Positions 47,246 through 57,719 of a stretch of 64,000 bases of DNA are shown here, piece after piece. The stretch lies in NCBI GenBank assembly GCA_018806985.1, contig JADANN010000375.1:2232001-2296000 (forward strand), read 5' to 3'. Each line of letters opens with the position of its first letter. Position 1 is the stretch's first letter. A program made the translations under genes and the position numbers. The stretch comes from Angiostrongylus vasorum. Its lineage: Eukaryota > Nematoda > Chromadorea > Rhabditida > Metastrongylidae. The notes under the pieces are model-generated. The model did no database searches and was not told where the DNA came from. It saw nothing but the letters and a program-made list of their open reading frames with translations.

Positions 47246-50200
47246 TTTAGGGAACGGAGTGTCAAGTTCCAATCTGACCGTGTCTCTTTTGCGACGCTTT
47301 CTGTGCTCCTTCTCGCAGTGAGTCATCCACACGTCGGCTATTACTCGCCATCCCTTGTCGGTCACTGAAGAGAAAACGTGTTTAGGAAACTGTCGAGTAT
47401 AACTCGAACAAGGCGAACGAAGCGTGTTATCAGATCGTAATATCGTTTATCCCCCAATGGCTTAATATTTTATTGTGCTTCGGAAATTTTATTAAATGTC
47501 GAGCAGGTAGAGTTCGTTTCCTTTTCCTTGTCAACCAAGCTGAACCGCTCGAAATTTGTATCCTAAAGCTCACTTGAGAGAAAACCTGAACCTATGCCAC
47601 CGCATTTCTCTGGTGTCTCTAGAAGGAACGGAGCCCGTAATACAGTTGGGAGGAAATTTTAGTGGTACCCAGTTAAACTGAGCGCTTATGATCATTAACA
47701 AGGTTGTAGGAGATTTGGTGAACGATCTGAAAAATCTTCCCACTTTACTAACTCCTGTCATCGGTAAGCACCTTCATATAGGCGAGGTGCGCATTCAGTT
47801 ACCTCTGTGAATGGGGTCAAATCCATAGCACTTCCCTGAGGGAATGATCGACGGGGAACTTTATCCTTAACTTTTTCGTTAGTAGTCTAATATTTCGCTT
47901 CTAAGATATAATATCTCTGTTAATTCTTTCAGAGTTATCTTTAATTCATCGACTCCTTGATCTAGATTTTTTTCATCATCATGAAATCTTTAAACTCTTG
48001 TTCAACAATGTTGCATGGCTATGTTGAAGTGTCCTTACCGGTGAATCCGTAGCACTCTGCGAAAGGTAGTTGTGCGACAGATTTCGCTTCGTAATACGGC
48101 AGAGCAGATTCCTTATTCTCAATTGCTATACGTCCATCGTGTCCGATAAACACCTTTAAACTGAGTCTATGAAAAAAGCCAATTGTTTTTTGATATTACG
48201 TGCCTTTTAAGCGTGAAAGACTGAAAAACGTAAGCTTAAATAAAGTTGGGTTTAAATGAACCTTTGCTTAAAACAGTACAATATGCCGAGATGTGCATGA
48301 ATAGTGCTAACAGCTTCTAGGAAATGACCACACCTAGCTAACTTTAACCCGCATTGATACTGGTTTTTTACGACTATTCACTTCATAAATGCTGTCTAAC
48401 CTGGTACGTTTTCAAGTATTTACTCTATTTCTCTTATTCGTGGTTCGTGTGGCCCTGCAGTACACACGTGGAATCGATCCCCCGCGCCCACGGCCCACCA
48501 AGCCTCCCATCTCTCTAGGGTAGGCAAATTTTGGTACCAGATCTGTGTGGGAGGATGGCAGCACCGGGTCGATACATCGGTAGGATACTGCGAGTCATTC
48601 CAGACATGCATCCAATCACCTCCAAACGATGCTTAGTGAAGTCGAATGCATGGCGCATACCTCAGGGGATTGATCAACGCCCTAGAGCTTTATCCTTTAT
48701 TCACTCTTCTTAATAGTGAGAAAAAACGATGTAATGATAGAAATATTAATGAAAAGCCATCTGGAACTGGAAATTGGAGCGTATCAATACCATTTCATAG
48801 GACTGCCCAGAAGATTCCATATCAATCTGCACCATTTTCTTTGAAAATTTCAACACCTTAGTTAAGTATAACCTCAGTCGAAAAAAAACATACAAATAAT
48901 AAGGTAGCGACTGAGCTCCTTTTTGTGAACGACTTCCTTGACGACGAACGAAAAAAGTTGTCGATGTCATTGTTGAGTAGGTCCTGATCATCAATGGCCT
49001 CTCCATGTGATTCATGACATGACAATCGGAGCTAATAATGACCGGATTGGCAAGTTCGGAAAATATCTGCCGGTTGGAGTAAAACTTTCCGATAAGCAGA
49101 ACTAGCATTCACTCAGAGCTCCATTACTGATGAGGAGGGATGTTATGTCCGCAGATTTCGTCTTCATATGGTATGACCTTATTAGACGGCAGTGACCCTC
49201 GTGGGAATCAAGACCGGTCGCCGTAAATATTTGTTAAACATTTCAAAGGAAGCTTCTTCGAGCACAGGCGAAGACGTAGTGATTTGTGGAATATAACACA
49301 ACTTATTTTGTCGACTGTGAAGAAGAAAGGTAAGCTGAAAAGAAACTCTTGTCGAGTAAATATTTCTGTAGCCGACATTGATCAGATCGCAGTTGATAGT
49401 GATCGACAAGAGATTCAAAGTGCTGTTCCAAGTTCGCGAGCGCTAACTTTCGGCATCGTGTTGAGGCTGTTCTTTAGGGCATCGCCACTAATCGCTTCAT
49501 GGTTGTTGGTCTAGGAGGTGGTCTAACAGTATTCGAAATGTCTGGGTAACGGAAAGTCGTGGAGTAGTGAGTTACGTTGCACTCCAGTGAAGCGTATGTG
49601 TAACGTATCTGTGACGACGCTTGCAGTGTCAGTAGGTTTTTTAATGAGAAAGAGGATAGTTGCCTTAACCCACGAGTTCTCAGCTAATGATAAGAGATAC
49701 CTTCCATGCATCAGAAGCTTCGAGAACAGTCTGACGTATTTTGAGAGAAGCCCCGCGCATCGTCTCGTCTCAAATACTCATAAATATAGAATGTATTGCA
49801 GGATGCGTTTTCTTATAATCTTTATTGAAGTTATTTATTGCTGCAAAATATAATGGAACGCCCTGGCACATCAATCTCGGGATTTCAGGAAAAACCAAGC
49901 CCAACCAGCATTCAATATGGTAATAAGGAGAGAAAATGACTGGTTTTCAAGCCGCAGCTAAGCAAATATATGAGCCTTGTTACTATGAATAGCGGCCGCA
50001 AGTAAATGGTATGCTGTCGACAGTGGTCCGTTCCAGTAAGGCTGTCGTATTTGTGGGACACTCAGCCGCATTTCTAATCTCCCAGAGATCACCGTCGTTT
50101 TTTTTCAGCTCTCAACAAATTGACGGAAAGGCGAGCGGGATCTCAAGAAATTTACTAGAACAGACATTAAAATATTGGGATTAAAACTTCGAGAAATAAA

Positions 50201-51803
50201 GATGGGACCCATACGCCGTTGAACACACTGAATTTAAGTGAATAACTATTATGCATTAGTAAATATAGAGGGGCGCGTGTAGCCTAATTGTTAGCCGTGC
50301 CATGCAATACACACCAGGTCATTGGTTCGTTCTCACGATTCGGCACATTAAGCCCTTTTCTTCCGAAGTCGACAAAATAGTATCGGACTTCTGTGCGAGG
50401 ACAAAACACTAATTTGATATATCTCTAGGCCGCCGGAAGGCATTGTATAGACCCAGCACACAGTCAGCCACTTCCACAATGATACGAATAGAATCAAATG
50501 CATGGCCTGACTCTACGAGATTGACAGACATCGAATGCTTCATCTTTTTTCCCTTTAAATATAGTACGAATCATTACCATTAAAAAATGGACCATAAGTG
50601 TTCCGGGATCTTTCCATTTGTCCAAATGGCTTGTTGGAGAATCAGAAAGCACACATGCACTCAGACTACTAGTCTTTCAATAGTTTTCCATAGTTTTAAT
50701 CAATTTTTTTCGTTTTAAAGGATATTTTTATGGCTTTCTTCTACTGAACAGTCGTCCTAATCATTAAATATTTCTAACTCGCTGAGCTGTTTTTTTTTCA
50801 TTGCAGGATTAAAAAAGGATAAAGCTCTCGGCGTTGCGGCATCTTTGAGGGGGTACGCCATGCATTCTTCACTAAGCATCGTTGGAGGTGATTGAATGCA
50901 TATCTGGCCTTTTACAGTAACTCGCGGTAGCCTACCGATGTATCGATCCAGTGCTGCTATCCTCCCAAACAAGTTTGTTACCAATTTGCCGACTCCGAAG
51001 GAGTGGAAGGCTTGGTGGGGCATGGATCGATCCCACGTATGTGTTGCAGGGCGTCTCCGACCACAGCGCCACATTCGCCCACTTGTTGTATTAAAGTAGA
51101 TAAACCGAATAATATAATTAAAAAGGGTTTCTTACTTTGAGCGTGTTCTTAATCTCCGGCGATTCAATCTCCAGCACTTTATCCATTAGGTAAATGACAA
51201 GACCAGTTCGATCGTCAAGTTCAATTTCGTTTTTGACAGCTTTTGAAAGAAAACGGACCTGAGAGACTTGATTACAACAAAATGGTTCTAGAAAAATGTT
51301 TTCAATATTTTCGGATTCTCTGGAAGAAGTTTTAATCCCAATATTTCAAGGCCTGTTCTACAAAATTTCTTGAGATGCCGCTCACCTTTCCGTCAATTTG
51401 TTGAGAGCTGGGAAACAACGGAGGTGATCTCTGGGAGATTAAAAATGCAGCCGGGTGTCCAACAAATACGGCACCTTTACTGGAACGGACCACTGTGGAC
51501 AGCATGTCATTTGAGGTGGCGAACTCCACGACACGCCAAGACGACAACGAGAAGCCGGCATCGTTCTGAACGTCGCAGAATTTTAAGCCTTGCTTAATTC
51601 GACAAAAAATATCTGATGGAAAATTTAATAGGGTGAATACTTGGAAAAAGTTTAGAGACTTTCAACAGTGAGAATATCAACCGAAGAAATGATGAAGAAA
51701 ACGTCGAAACAAATCCAAGAAATGGGCAGATTTGGATATTGTTGTTTAACTGGAAACCACAAAGATGCTGAGATTGTTTTATCACATTTTTTTTCTATAT
51801 GTA

Positions 51804-51845
<42 letters not shown>

Positions 51846-54800
51846 CTAAGGCTCGTGTTGCGCAGTGGTCGGAAGCGCCCTGCAATACACAGGGATCGGT
51901 TCTCGTACCGGTGGCTCACTAAGCCTTCCATCCCTCCGGGGTCGACAAATTTGTAGCAGATTTGCCTGAAAGGATAACAGCACTGACTCGATACATCGGT
52001 AGGCGACCGTGAGTCATTTTAAAGGCCAGATATGCTTTCAATCACCTCCTAACGATGCTTAATGAAGTATAGAACGCATGGCGCATCCCTCAGGGATTGA
52101 TCAATGCCGAGAGCTTTATCCTTTATCCTTTAACTGGATACTGTGAACAGACCATATCTGTTGTCACTTCCTCGCTCTTGTTTGGATTTTAAGACATCGT
52201 TTTTTGGATTTTAGTAAACGAAGAATGAAAGAATGCTTTGATTCGAAACCGAAAATTTAACTTATATTTAATAATATTTGTAGGCCTCTAGAGCTTTTTG
52301 AAAATTGTCAAATCAGGTTCTAGATGATACGATTTTTCCTCGGTTCTTCGCGGAGACTCTAAAGTCGTCGCAAAAAAGAGAAAAATACAGAAACATAGAA
52401 AAGAAGAACGAGCGATATCACATGGGGGGAACGTTAAAAAAGAAAATAACCTACCTGGACTATCACTGGCTGCATAGGAATCCGTTGTATGATTTCACGA
52501 TGACGAGGTTGTAAATCATAGAGAACACGGTTTCTCGTGGCCATACGTCGAATATGGACCACGGATGACCAGTCGATATCCTAGAAATTCCTTCGACAGA
52601 TTAAAACAATCGTCTGAAGTTTGAGAAAAGTTAACGACTCGTGAGAATTACTAGTTTACTACCTCATCATCTTGATCACTCCAAATCAGCAGCGAGACCG
52701 CTTTCTCCATACCAAGAAGCCATAGGAGTTGATCTTTAGAATTTGAAGCCTAAATTAACTAGCCAAATAATCTCATCAGAATATTGCTGGAAGGACTTTA
52801 ATACTCATATGAGTAGCATTACTACAACTGAGGTAAAGTGATTGTGGTAATCTTAGTTTCCATACAGAATACTCGAATGGCCTTGGATTTGAATGATAAA
52901 GGATTGAGGGTTTGTCGTCGTCTAGGATCAAATGTTAGAAACTTGGAAAGTTCAAGTGGCATACTGGATATTAAAAAGAAATAAAAAAACACCAACCACT
53001 GAGAGGCGAACGCAAAGCATCACCGGTTGATCGAGGCGGGCGATGTACTCGAGTATTTGAAACAGCTGCCTCCAGGAGAGCCTGAATTTAAAGAAAGTTG
53101 AGAGAGTACCAGGAAAGAAGTGTGGAACACTCAAAAAATCGATGAAGTGGTTAATGGAAAAATAACGGAAAAAATACTAGCATAAAAAAAGAAATGTCGT
53201 TGAGAACGCAACAACCAGCATCGCACGTTCCTCTACAGTATAGAAACTAGCCTCTTGTACTTCGGATTAAGCATTGTGAAATTTGACTGTTTCGTCCATC
53301 CAAGCGAAATCGTCGCATCCGGAAAGAGTCGACGAGCTCGATCGACAAACGTTGACGCATCTACGGTGTTCTGGAGAACAGATTCTTCTCGTAAACGCCT
53401 TTATAAGGAGTGGAATATATTCCGATTTATAGCCGTCAGCCTCTTTTTTAACGCAGCGTGGTTCGTGAACCTCAGTCTTCCGCTAAGCCAAGTGATCATC
53501 TGGTGATAAAACTCAGATCGTAGCCTTTTGAAAGAGAAGTAGACTTTTTTCGCAGAGGTTTCCAAATTCTTCCTTGTAGGTATTTTGCCTTCGTTTTTTT
53601 CATTTGAAAATCTTCGGAGTCCTTAAGCGGAAATAGTTTATCAAAAGTTGAAGAGCGACTCTCTAAATCCCAAAGAAAATAGGACCTAAATCCCACTTCT
53701 CGCTATAAACGCATTACATCTACCATAAGAGTTTTCTTCAGCCTAGGCTTTTTTTCTTCGTAAGATGACATCAATACTATTTGTTGGTATTTTTTATTTA
53801 AAAAGACTTTCAATTACCTGCTCGAATGTTCTACTGCTCCCCATGATTTTTAAAAAACTATCTACTTGTACTGCACTCCTCACACTACTCAAGTACAATG
53901 CAGACGACGTACCTCTGCACTACTTGGGGAACGAAAAACGTTCGCATGAAGAATAACTGGGTACTGCAGTGCCGGAGCAAGAGGGTCGACTTGAGAAGCA
54001 TACAAGTACTGAAGTACCGGATGGATCACTTCAGTTGATCGAAAATTGATTTTGATTGCTGAAATCGTAAACCTCATCAAATAGAAAACGTTGGAAAAAA
54101 CACCTGCGCCGTACCAATGCGAATGTGATACCTTATTTCAGCGTTTCTTTCATCATTTATAGTACTTCTGCTTACTTCACCTGCTTTTTCTTGACAGTTA
54201 CAGGTAGAATAATCAATCATTTTTGACGGATACTTTACATTTTTACTAGAATATAAGATAAAAAATTATTCCTATGAAGTTTGTTTTTGCTTTAGTGTGA
54301 CTGATTTGAACCAATGTGTTGTGCTGACCCGTGGGACCCATTTGTTGCAAATGAGGACTCCGCTAAGGGATACGGTAATCGATCATCGTCTTTTCGATGG
54401 CAAACATTAGGTTGCACTGACATATCTGTGTCATTACACTTTACTCCCTCTCTGGTGGCGGTTCGATAGATTGATGAACGGTCATCGTCATAGGCATCCC
54501 GAGCGACAAGAGGTACAGGACGACAGGGCGAATAGTCTTAGTACTGACCTTTGCGAAGGTTCGCCACTTCTCGTAGCCATTCCTTGAATGTGATCCGATC
54601 GGCCGTTCGAGCCTCTGTTCTCATCACCGGAATCGCTCGATGTCGTGGACGACGAGCTGTGTGCAGAAACACATCACCCTCAATCAGCATCGATTTGTTT
54701 AGAAATGGCTCTGAAAAGAGAAGGGAAGCGTTGAGAGTTTAAAGGAATATTCAATGAAAACTTAACAAGTCCTAAAGTTTAGTTCATATTTTAGCTGTGA

Positions 54801-56765
54801 AAGTTTAGTAAACGACATTTACTCTTTTTTTCCAATTTTCCAGGCTTAGAATGAATATGAATGCATGCGAATTAAAGTGGAACATAAAACTAGAGTAGAT
54901 TTTCTTAGCTCATTTCATCTCTAGCGTTGCCGTGCCGTTCAGCACGGGAAACATGTAACACTAAAACTTCCGTTTAGAGCAGTTTATTCTTCTGAAAAAG
55001 TCTTCCAAACTTGAGACGTAAAAATTCGCGAATCTCCATAACTTTGCTTATCAGACTTCTATTGTTTCGCAACTATAAAAAAAAGCTCTCGGCGTTGATC
55101 AACCCCTGAGGGATGCGCCATGCATTCGACTTCACTAAGCATCGTTTGGAGGTGATTGAGTGCACATCTTGCCTTTACAATGACTCGCGGTGGCCCACCG
55201 ATGCATCGAGCAAGTGCTGCTATCCTCCCAGACAAGTTTGGCACTCATTTGCCGACCCCGGTGGGATGACAGGCTTGGTGGGCCATAGGCGTGGAGATCG
55301 ATTCCACGTATGTATTTCAGGGCCCCTTCGACAACTGCGCCACACGCTCAAGTTCCAATTATAGTGAGAAAAAAGCTGCAAGTAGAGTTTTTTCACGTAA
55401 GAACTAAATCTTTCAGCAATGCATTCCACTGTCCTGCGAACGTCCAGTGTGTGCCCGTCCCCAAATAAATGAGACTGAGATAAGGGAGTAGGGAGGACGA
55501 CTAATACAAATCTATCGGCAATTAATGACAGATCTTCGACGCGTGCCGAACGCGGTCAAACAATTAACGTATGCTCGAATCGCCAAAAACAGAAACGTTT
55601 GTTTTTTGCTGCTGACTGGCATCGAACATCTTGTACGCGTCTTATCGTCTGAAGAAAACGAAAGGCACCGAAAGGCCTTGGAAACATTGCGATGAGGTCG
55701 CCGGTAAAGTTCATGTCAGCGACTGATGATGATGTTATCCACGAAAGTTAACTTGATTCTTAAAAAAAACGCTGAAACTCTCGAAATTCTTCTTAAAATA
55801 GAGGAGTTTATTAGGGAGGGTCTCAAATTCTGTTTGGCCACTTAACTAACATCTTTTCTCTTTAAATCAGGACAAAAACTGTTCTCGCGTGTAATAATAC
55901 CTAATTTTCACCTTTTTTCACTCAGTTAATTTGTCGAGTTTTCAGTTAGAAGGCCTTATTCTCATTGTTAATGAAAGTCATTTGCGTGAAAAAAGAACTA
56001 CAATATGAACTCGGTGAAATGTAAGGAGCAACGCTTTGGTGGTTCGAAGAATTTATAGCAAATTATATGTGTCTATCCTCCCAACGGTTTACTGCCTCAT
56101 TGTGGATGTACAGCGGTGGGATCCAAACCCGACAGTGCTCCGAAGCTGAGGAGTGCGGCGTTTTCATTAGGAAGCCTAGCTAAGAGTAAACCAATACCAG
56201 GGTACACCACCGTCTTGGCATCAAAGTAGTCGCATGGTGGCAAATTTCCCTCTGATCCACGAGAGCGGCGACTACCTGTGGTTGTGACGACCTGGGGCAG
56301 ACTTTGGCCAGGCTGACCTCGGGATTCCAGGGAACCACAATGGCTACTCCAGCGAAACTCCGAAAAATGGAGATTATGCTGCGGCCCGCACAATAGTGAG
56401 GACGGGCCGTCCAAGTATCCAGGTAAGTATACGTGTCTTCAATGATATGAAGATTGACTCCCAATCGATTTCCTCGTTAATTAAGCCATAGGATGGCATG
56501 ATAATAAGTTCAAAAAGTTACAAAAAGCGAAAGAGAAGGAAAAAAGAGAGAAGTCTTCAGTTCTCTTCTTAAACAATTTTTATACCGTTCTATTATTCAT
56601 GATGATCAACTTTGAACTTGAACTCACCGTGTAGTTGATCCAGTAAATCCGGCCAACTGTTAACACCGTGCGCTACACGAATATTGAAACCGTCACCAAG
56701 GGTCTCGTTTTTCCAGAAATCCACGACCGACATCCTGGTCGCACGCATCTCTCGTCCAACTTCTC
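47246..56765 (-). CDS. mnr-1: FAM151 / menorin family protein (DUF2181), eleven internal exons; 5' and 3' ends not found
   Basis: Exons (minus): 56765-56628, 54710-54549, 54058-53913, 53370-53252, 53081-52993, 52733-52663, 52580-52455, 51565-51386, 51258-51136, 48153-48039, 47364-47246. All phases join, giving about 462 residues. Family landmarks in order: [97 protein letters not shown]. About 180 further residues follow (exons 51565 onward, including [24 protein letters not shown] and [13 protein letters not shown]), longer than vertebrate FAM151B. Family knowledge: C. elegans menorin MNR-1 works from the skin with the L1CAM protein SAX-7 to pattern PVD dendrites via DMA-1. A signal-peptide exon should lie upstream of 56765 but I could not find it. 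At the 3' end either an unseen exon follows the donor at 47245, or reading runs on to a stop at 47165. The 3 kb intron 51135-48154 holds SINEs and an inverted copy of exon 8. Orthology to mnr-1 itself is likely, not proven. Confidence 0.85.
47758..47880 (+). mobile_element. SINE family A, 3' half only
   Basis: CATCGGTAAGCACC, GGTGCGCATTCAGTTACCTC, then GAGGGAATGATCGACGGGGA and ACTTTATCC match the second half of the family. It lies between menorin exons 10 and 11. Confidence 0.55.
48440..48708 (+). mobile_element. SINE family A, lacking the 5' head
   Basis: It opens at TGCAGTACACACGTGGAATC, missing the A-box part, then CATCGGTAGGATACTGCGAG, CCAATCACCTCCAAACGATG and GGGATTGATCAACGCCCTAG. It lies in the menorin intron 48154-51135. 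Confidence 0.8.
50001..50190 (+). pseudogene. Inverted partial copy of menorin exon 8 and its 3' flank
   Basis: Plus-strand CAGTGGTCCGTTCCAGTAAG, TCTCCCAGAGATCACCG, CTCTCAACAAATTGACGGAA and AAATATTGGGATTAAAACTT match, base for base with scattered changes, the reverse complement of 51331-51525, that is exon 51565-51386 plus the start of its intron. The donor GTGAGC of the source has become GCGAGC. It sits in the gene's own 3 kb intron, on the opposite strand to the gene. Confidence 0.85.
50268..50550 (+). mobile_element. SINE family A, decayed copy
   Basis: GGGGCGCGTGTAGCCTAATT, CCATGCAATACACACCAGG, CACAGTCAGCCACTTCCACA and CAAATGCATGGCCTGACTC follow the family order with many changes. Confidence 0.65.
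50818..51085 (-). mobile_element. SINE family A, near full length
   Basis: The minus strand runs from GGGCGAATGTGGCGCTGTGG through TGGGATCGATCCATG, GTCGGCAAATTGGTAACAAA, TATGCATTCAATCACCTCCA to CAACGCCGAGAGCTTTATCC. It lies about 50 bases downstream of menorin exon 9. Confidence 0.85.
51804..51841. repeat. TA dinucleotide microsatellite, about 18 units
   Basis: An uninterrupted run of alternating T and A directly precedes the SINE at 51848. Exact length is prone to assembly slippage. Confidence 0.95.
51848..52135 (+). mobile_element. SINE family A, near full length
   Basis: AAGGCTCGTGTTGCGCAGTG, CACAGGGATCGGTTCTCGTA, TCCCTCCGGGGTCGACAAAT, a TATGCTTTCAATCACCTCC block and GATTGATCAATGCCGAGAGC. 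It lies between menorin exons 7 and 8, next to the TA repeat. Confidence 0.85.
55078..55355 (-). mobile_element. SINE family A, near full length, in menorin intron 1
   Basis: The minus strand begins GAGCGTGTGGCGCAGTTGTC, then GGAATCGATCTCCACGCC, GGGGTCGGCAAATGAGTGCC, GATGTGCACTCAATCACCTC and TTGATCAACGCCGAGAGCTT. Confidence 0.88.
56085..56430 (-). mobile_element. Interspersed repeat family B copy, in menorin intron 1
   Basis: GGTTTACTGCCTCATTGTGG, TTTTCATTAGGAAGCCTAGC, GGTGGCAAATTTCCCTCTGA and AGGACGGGCCGTCCAAGTAT are in family order on the minus strand. Confidence 0.85.
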
Positions 56766-57529
56766 CTAAACAAAAGGAAATCAGTTGTACTGTAGTGAAA
56801 AAAAGGTGTACTAGCGAAATTTCTAACTCATTAAAAGATAGAACTTTCGGCGTGGATACAGGTGTGGAGTCGAGCCACCGACCACGTGAGTATCGCAGCA
56901 CACCTTCCACCGCACCACACCCATTATATTATATTGTATAATTCTATTTCGCAGTATTACATTATTCTTAGAAGTTCTCTTCATATTTCTTCGTTATTAA
57001 ATATCAAGTTTCTTTTGTGTGAGGAATTTTATTCTTGGTTTTGCAAAGGCTTTTTTATCTCTTTTTGCTTTACTGTTATTTTTTATGCTAAGTAAGTTCT
57101 CGACAGTTTATTCCGGCTTTTTTGAAAGCATCACTACCTTACATCTGTAAAAAAAGACTAAGCAACCCACCACGCGAAGTTTCCTTGGCAATTTATCTTT
57201 CGGATGAATTAAGCAATGACATCATGTCGAAGTACTAAATATTTTTATGATGATGAAGCCAACGACCACGGCTATTTTAACGACGCCAACTACTTTTTAT
57301 GGTGATTATGCTGACGGTAGTAGAGACGACGATAAATATGAACTTGACTAAACCTTTGTGCAAACCTTAAGCTCATATCATCACGAGAAATTTAGATGTT
57401 CTTTATTACCAGTTGTTTTTGGCTGGGTAGGTGTGCAGACGGGTGCATATTGCACAATATTAGGTGCCTTACTGCCTTACTTGCAGTGTACGTATGTCTT
57501 TGGCTTGATGCTACTATCCAACCATATCA

Positions 57530-57705
57530 TCCGCTCCCTCGGCGACGGCGAATTAGCACCGGGCTTCTCTGGGAAGATAAAAACTCCAAAGTCGTACAGG
57601 GAAAGGCCACTGCAAGTCATCGCTTAAGCCAAATATATTTAGGCACCTCTGTGATGCCATGAATGCAGTCGAATGCATAATGCATCCCCCAAAGCTTTAT
57701 GTGTT
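57530..57705 (+). mobile_element. SINE family A, very decayed 3' two-thirds
   Basis: A GGCTTCTCTGGGAAGATAAA block, AAAGGCCACTGCAAGTCATC, GCAGTCGAATGCATAATGCA and AAAGCTTTATG match family landmarks in order. Identity is low. Confidence 0.4.
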
Positions 57706-57719
57706 CGAATATGGCTAGT

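Noticed and set aside
49992..49999. GCGGCCGC as a cloning-vector trace
   Set aside because: A single rare-cutter site with no adjacent vector or linker sequence; chance is sufficient.
51331..51385. Menorin exon 8 reading on to a TAA at 51332 as the gene's last exon
   Set aside because: AAG|GTGAGC is a strong donor and the next exon (51258-51136) joins in phase with a coherent reading that continues for two more exons.
51804..51841. TA repeat as a promoter or origin signal
   Set aside because: It is a simple microsatellite inside an intron.
11789..51900. Functional tRNA genes suggested by A/B boxes
   Set aside because: All are heads of repeated SINE units with poor stem pairing and long non-tRNA bodies.
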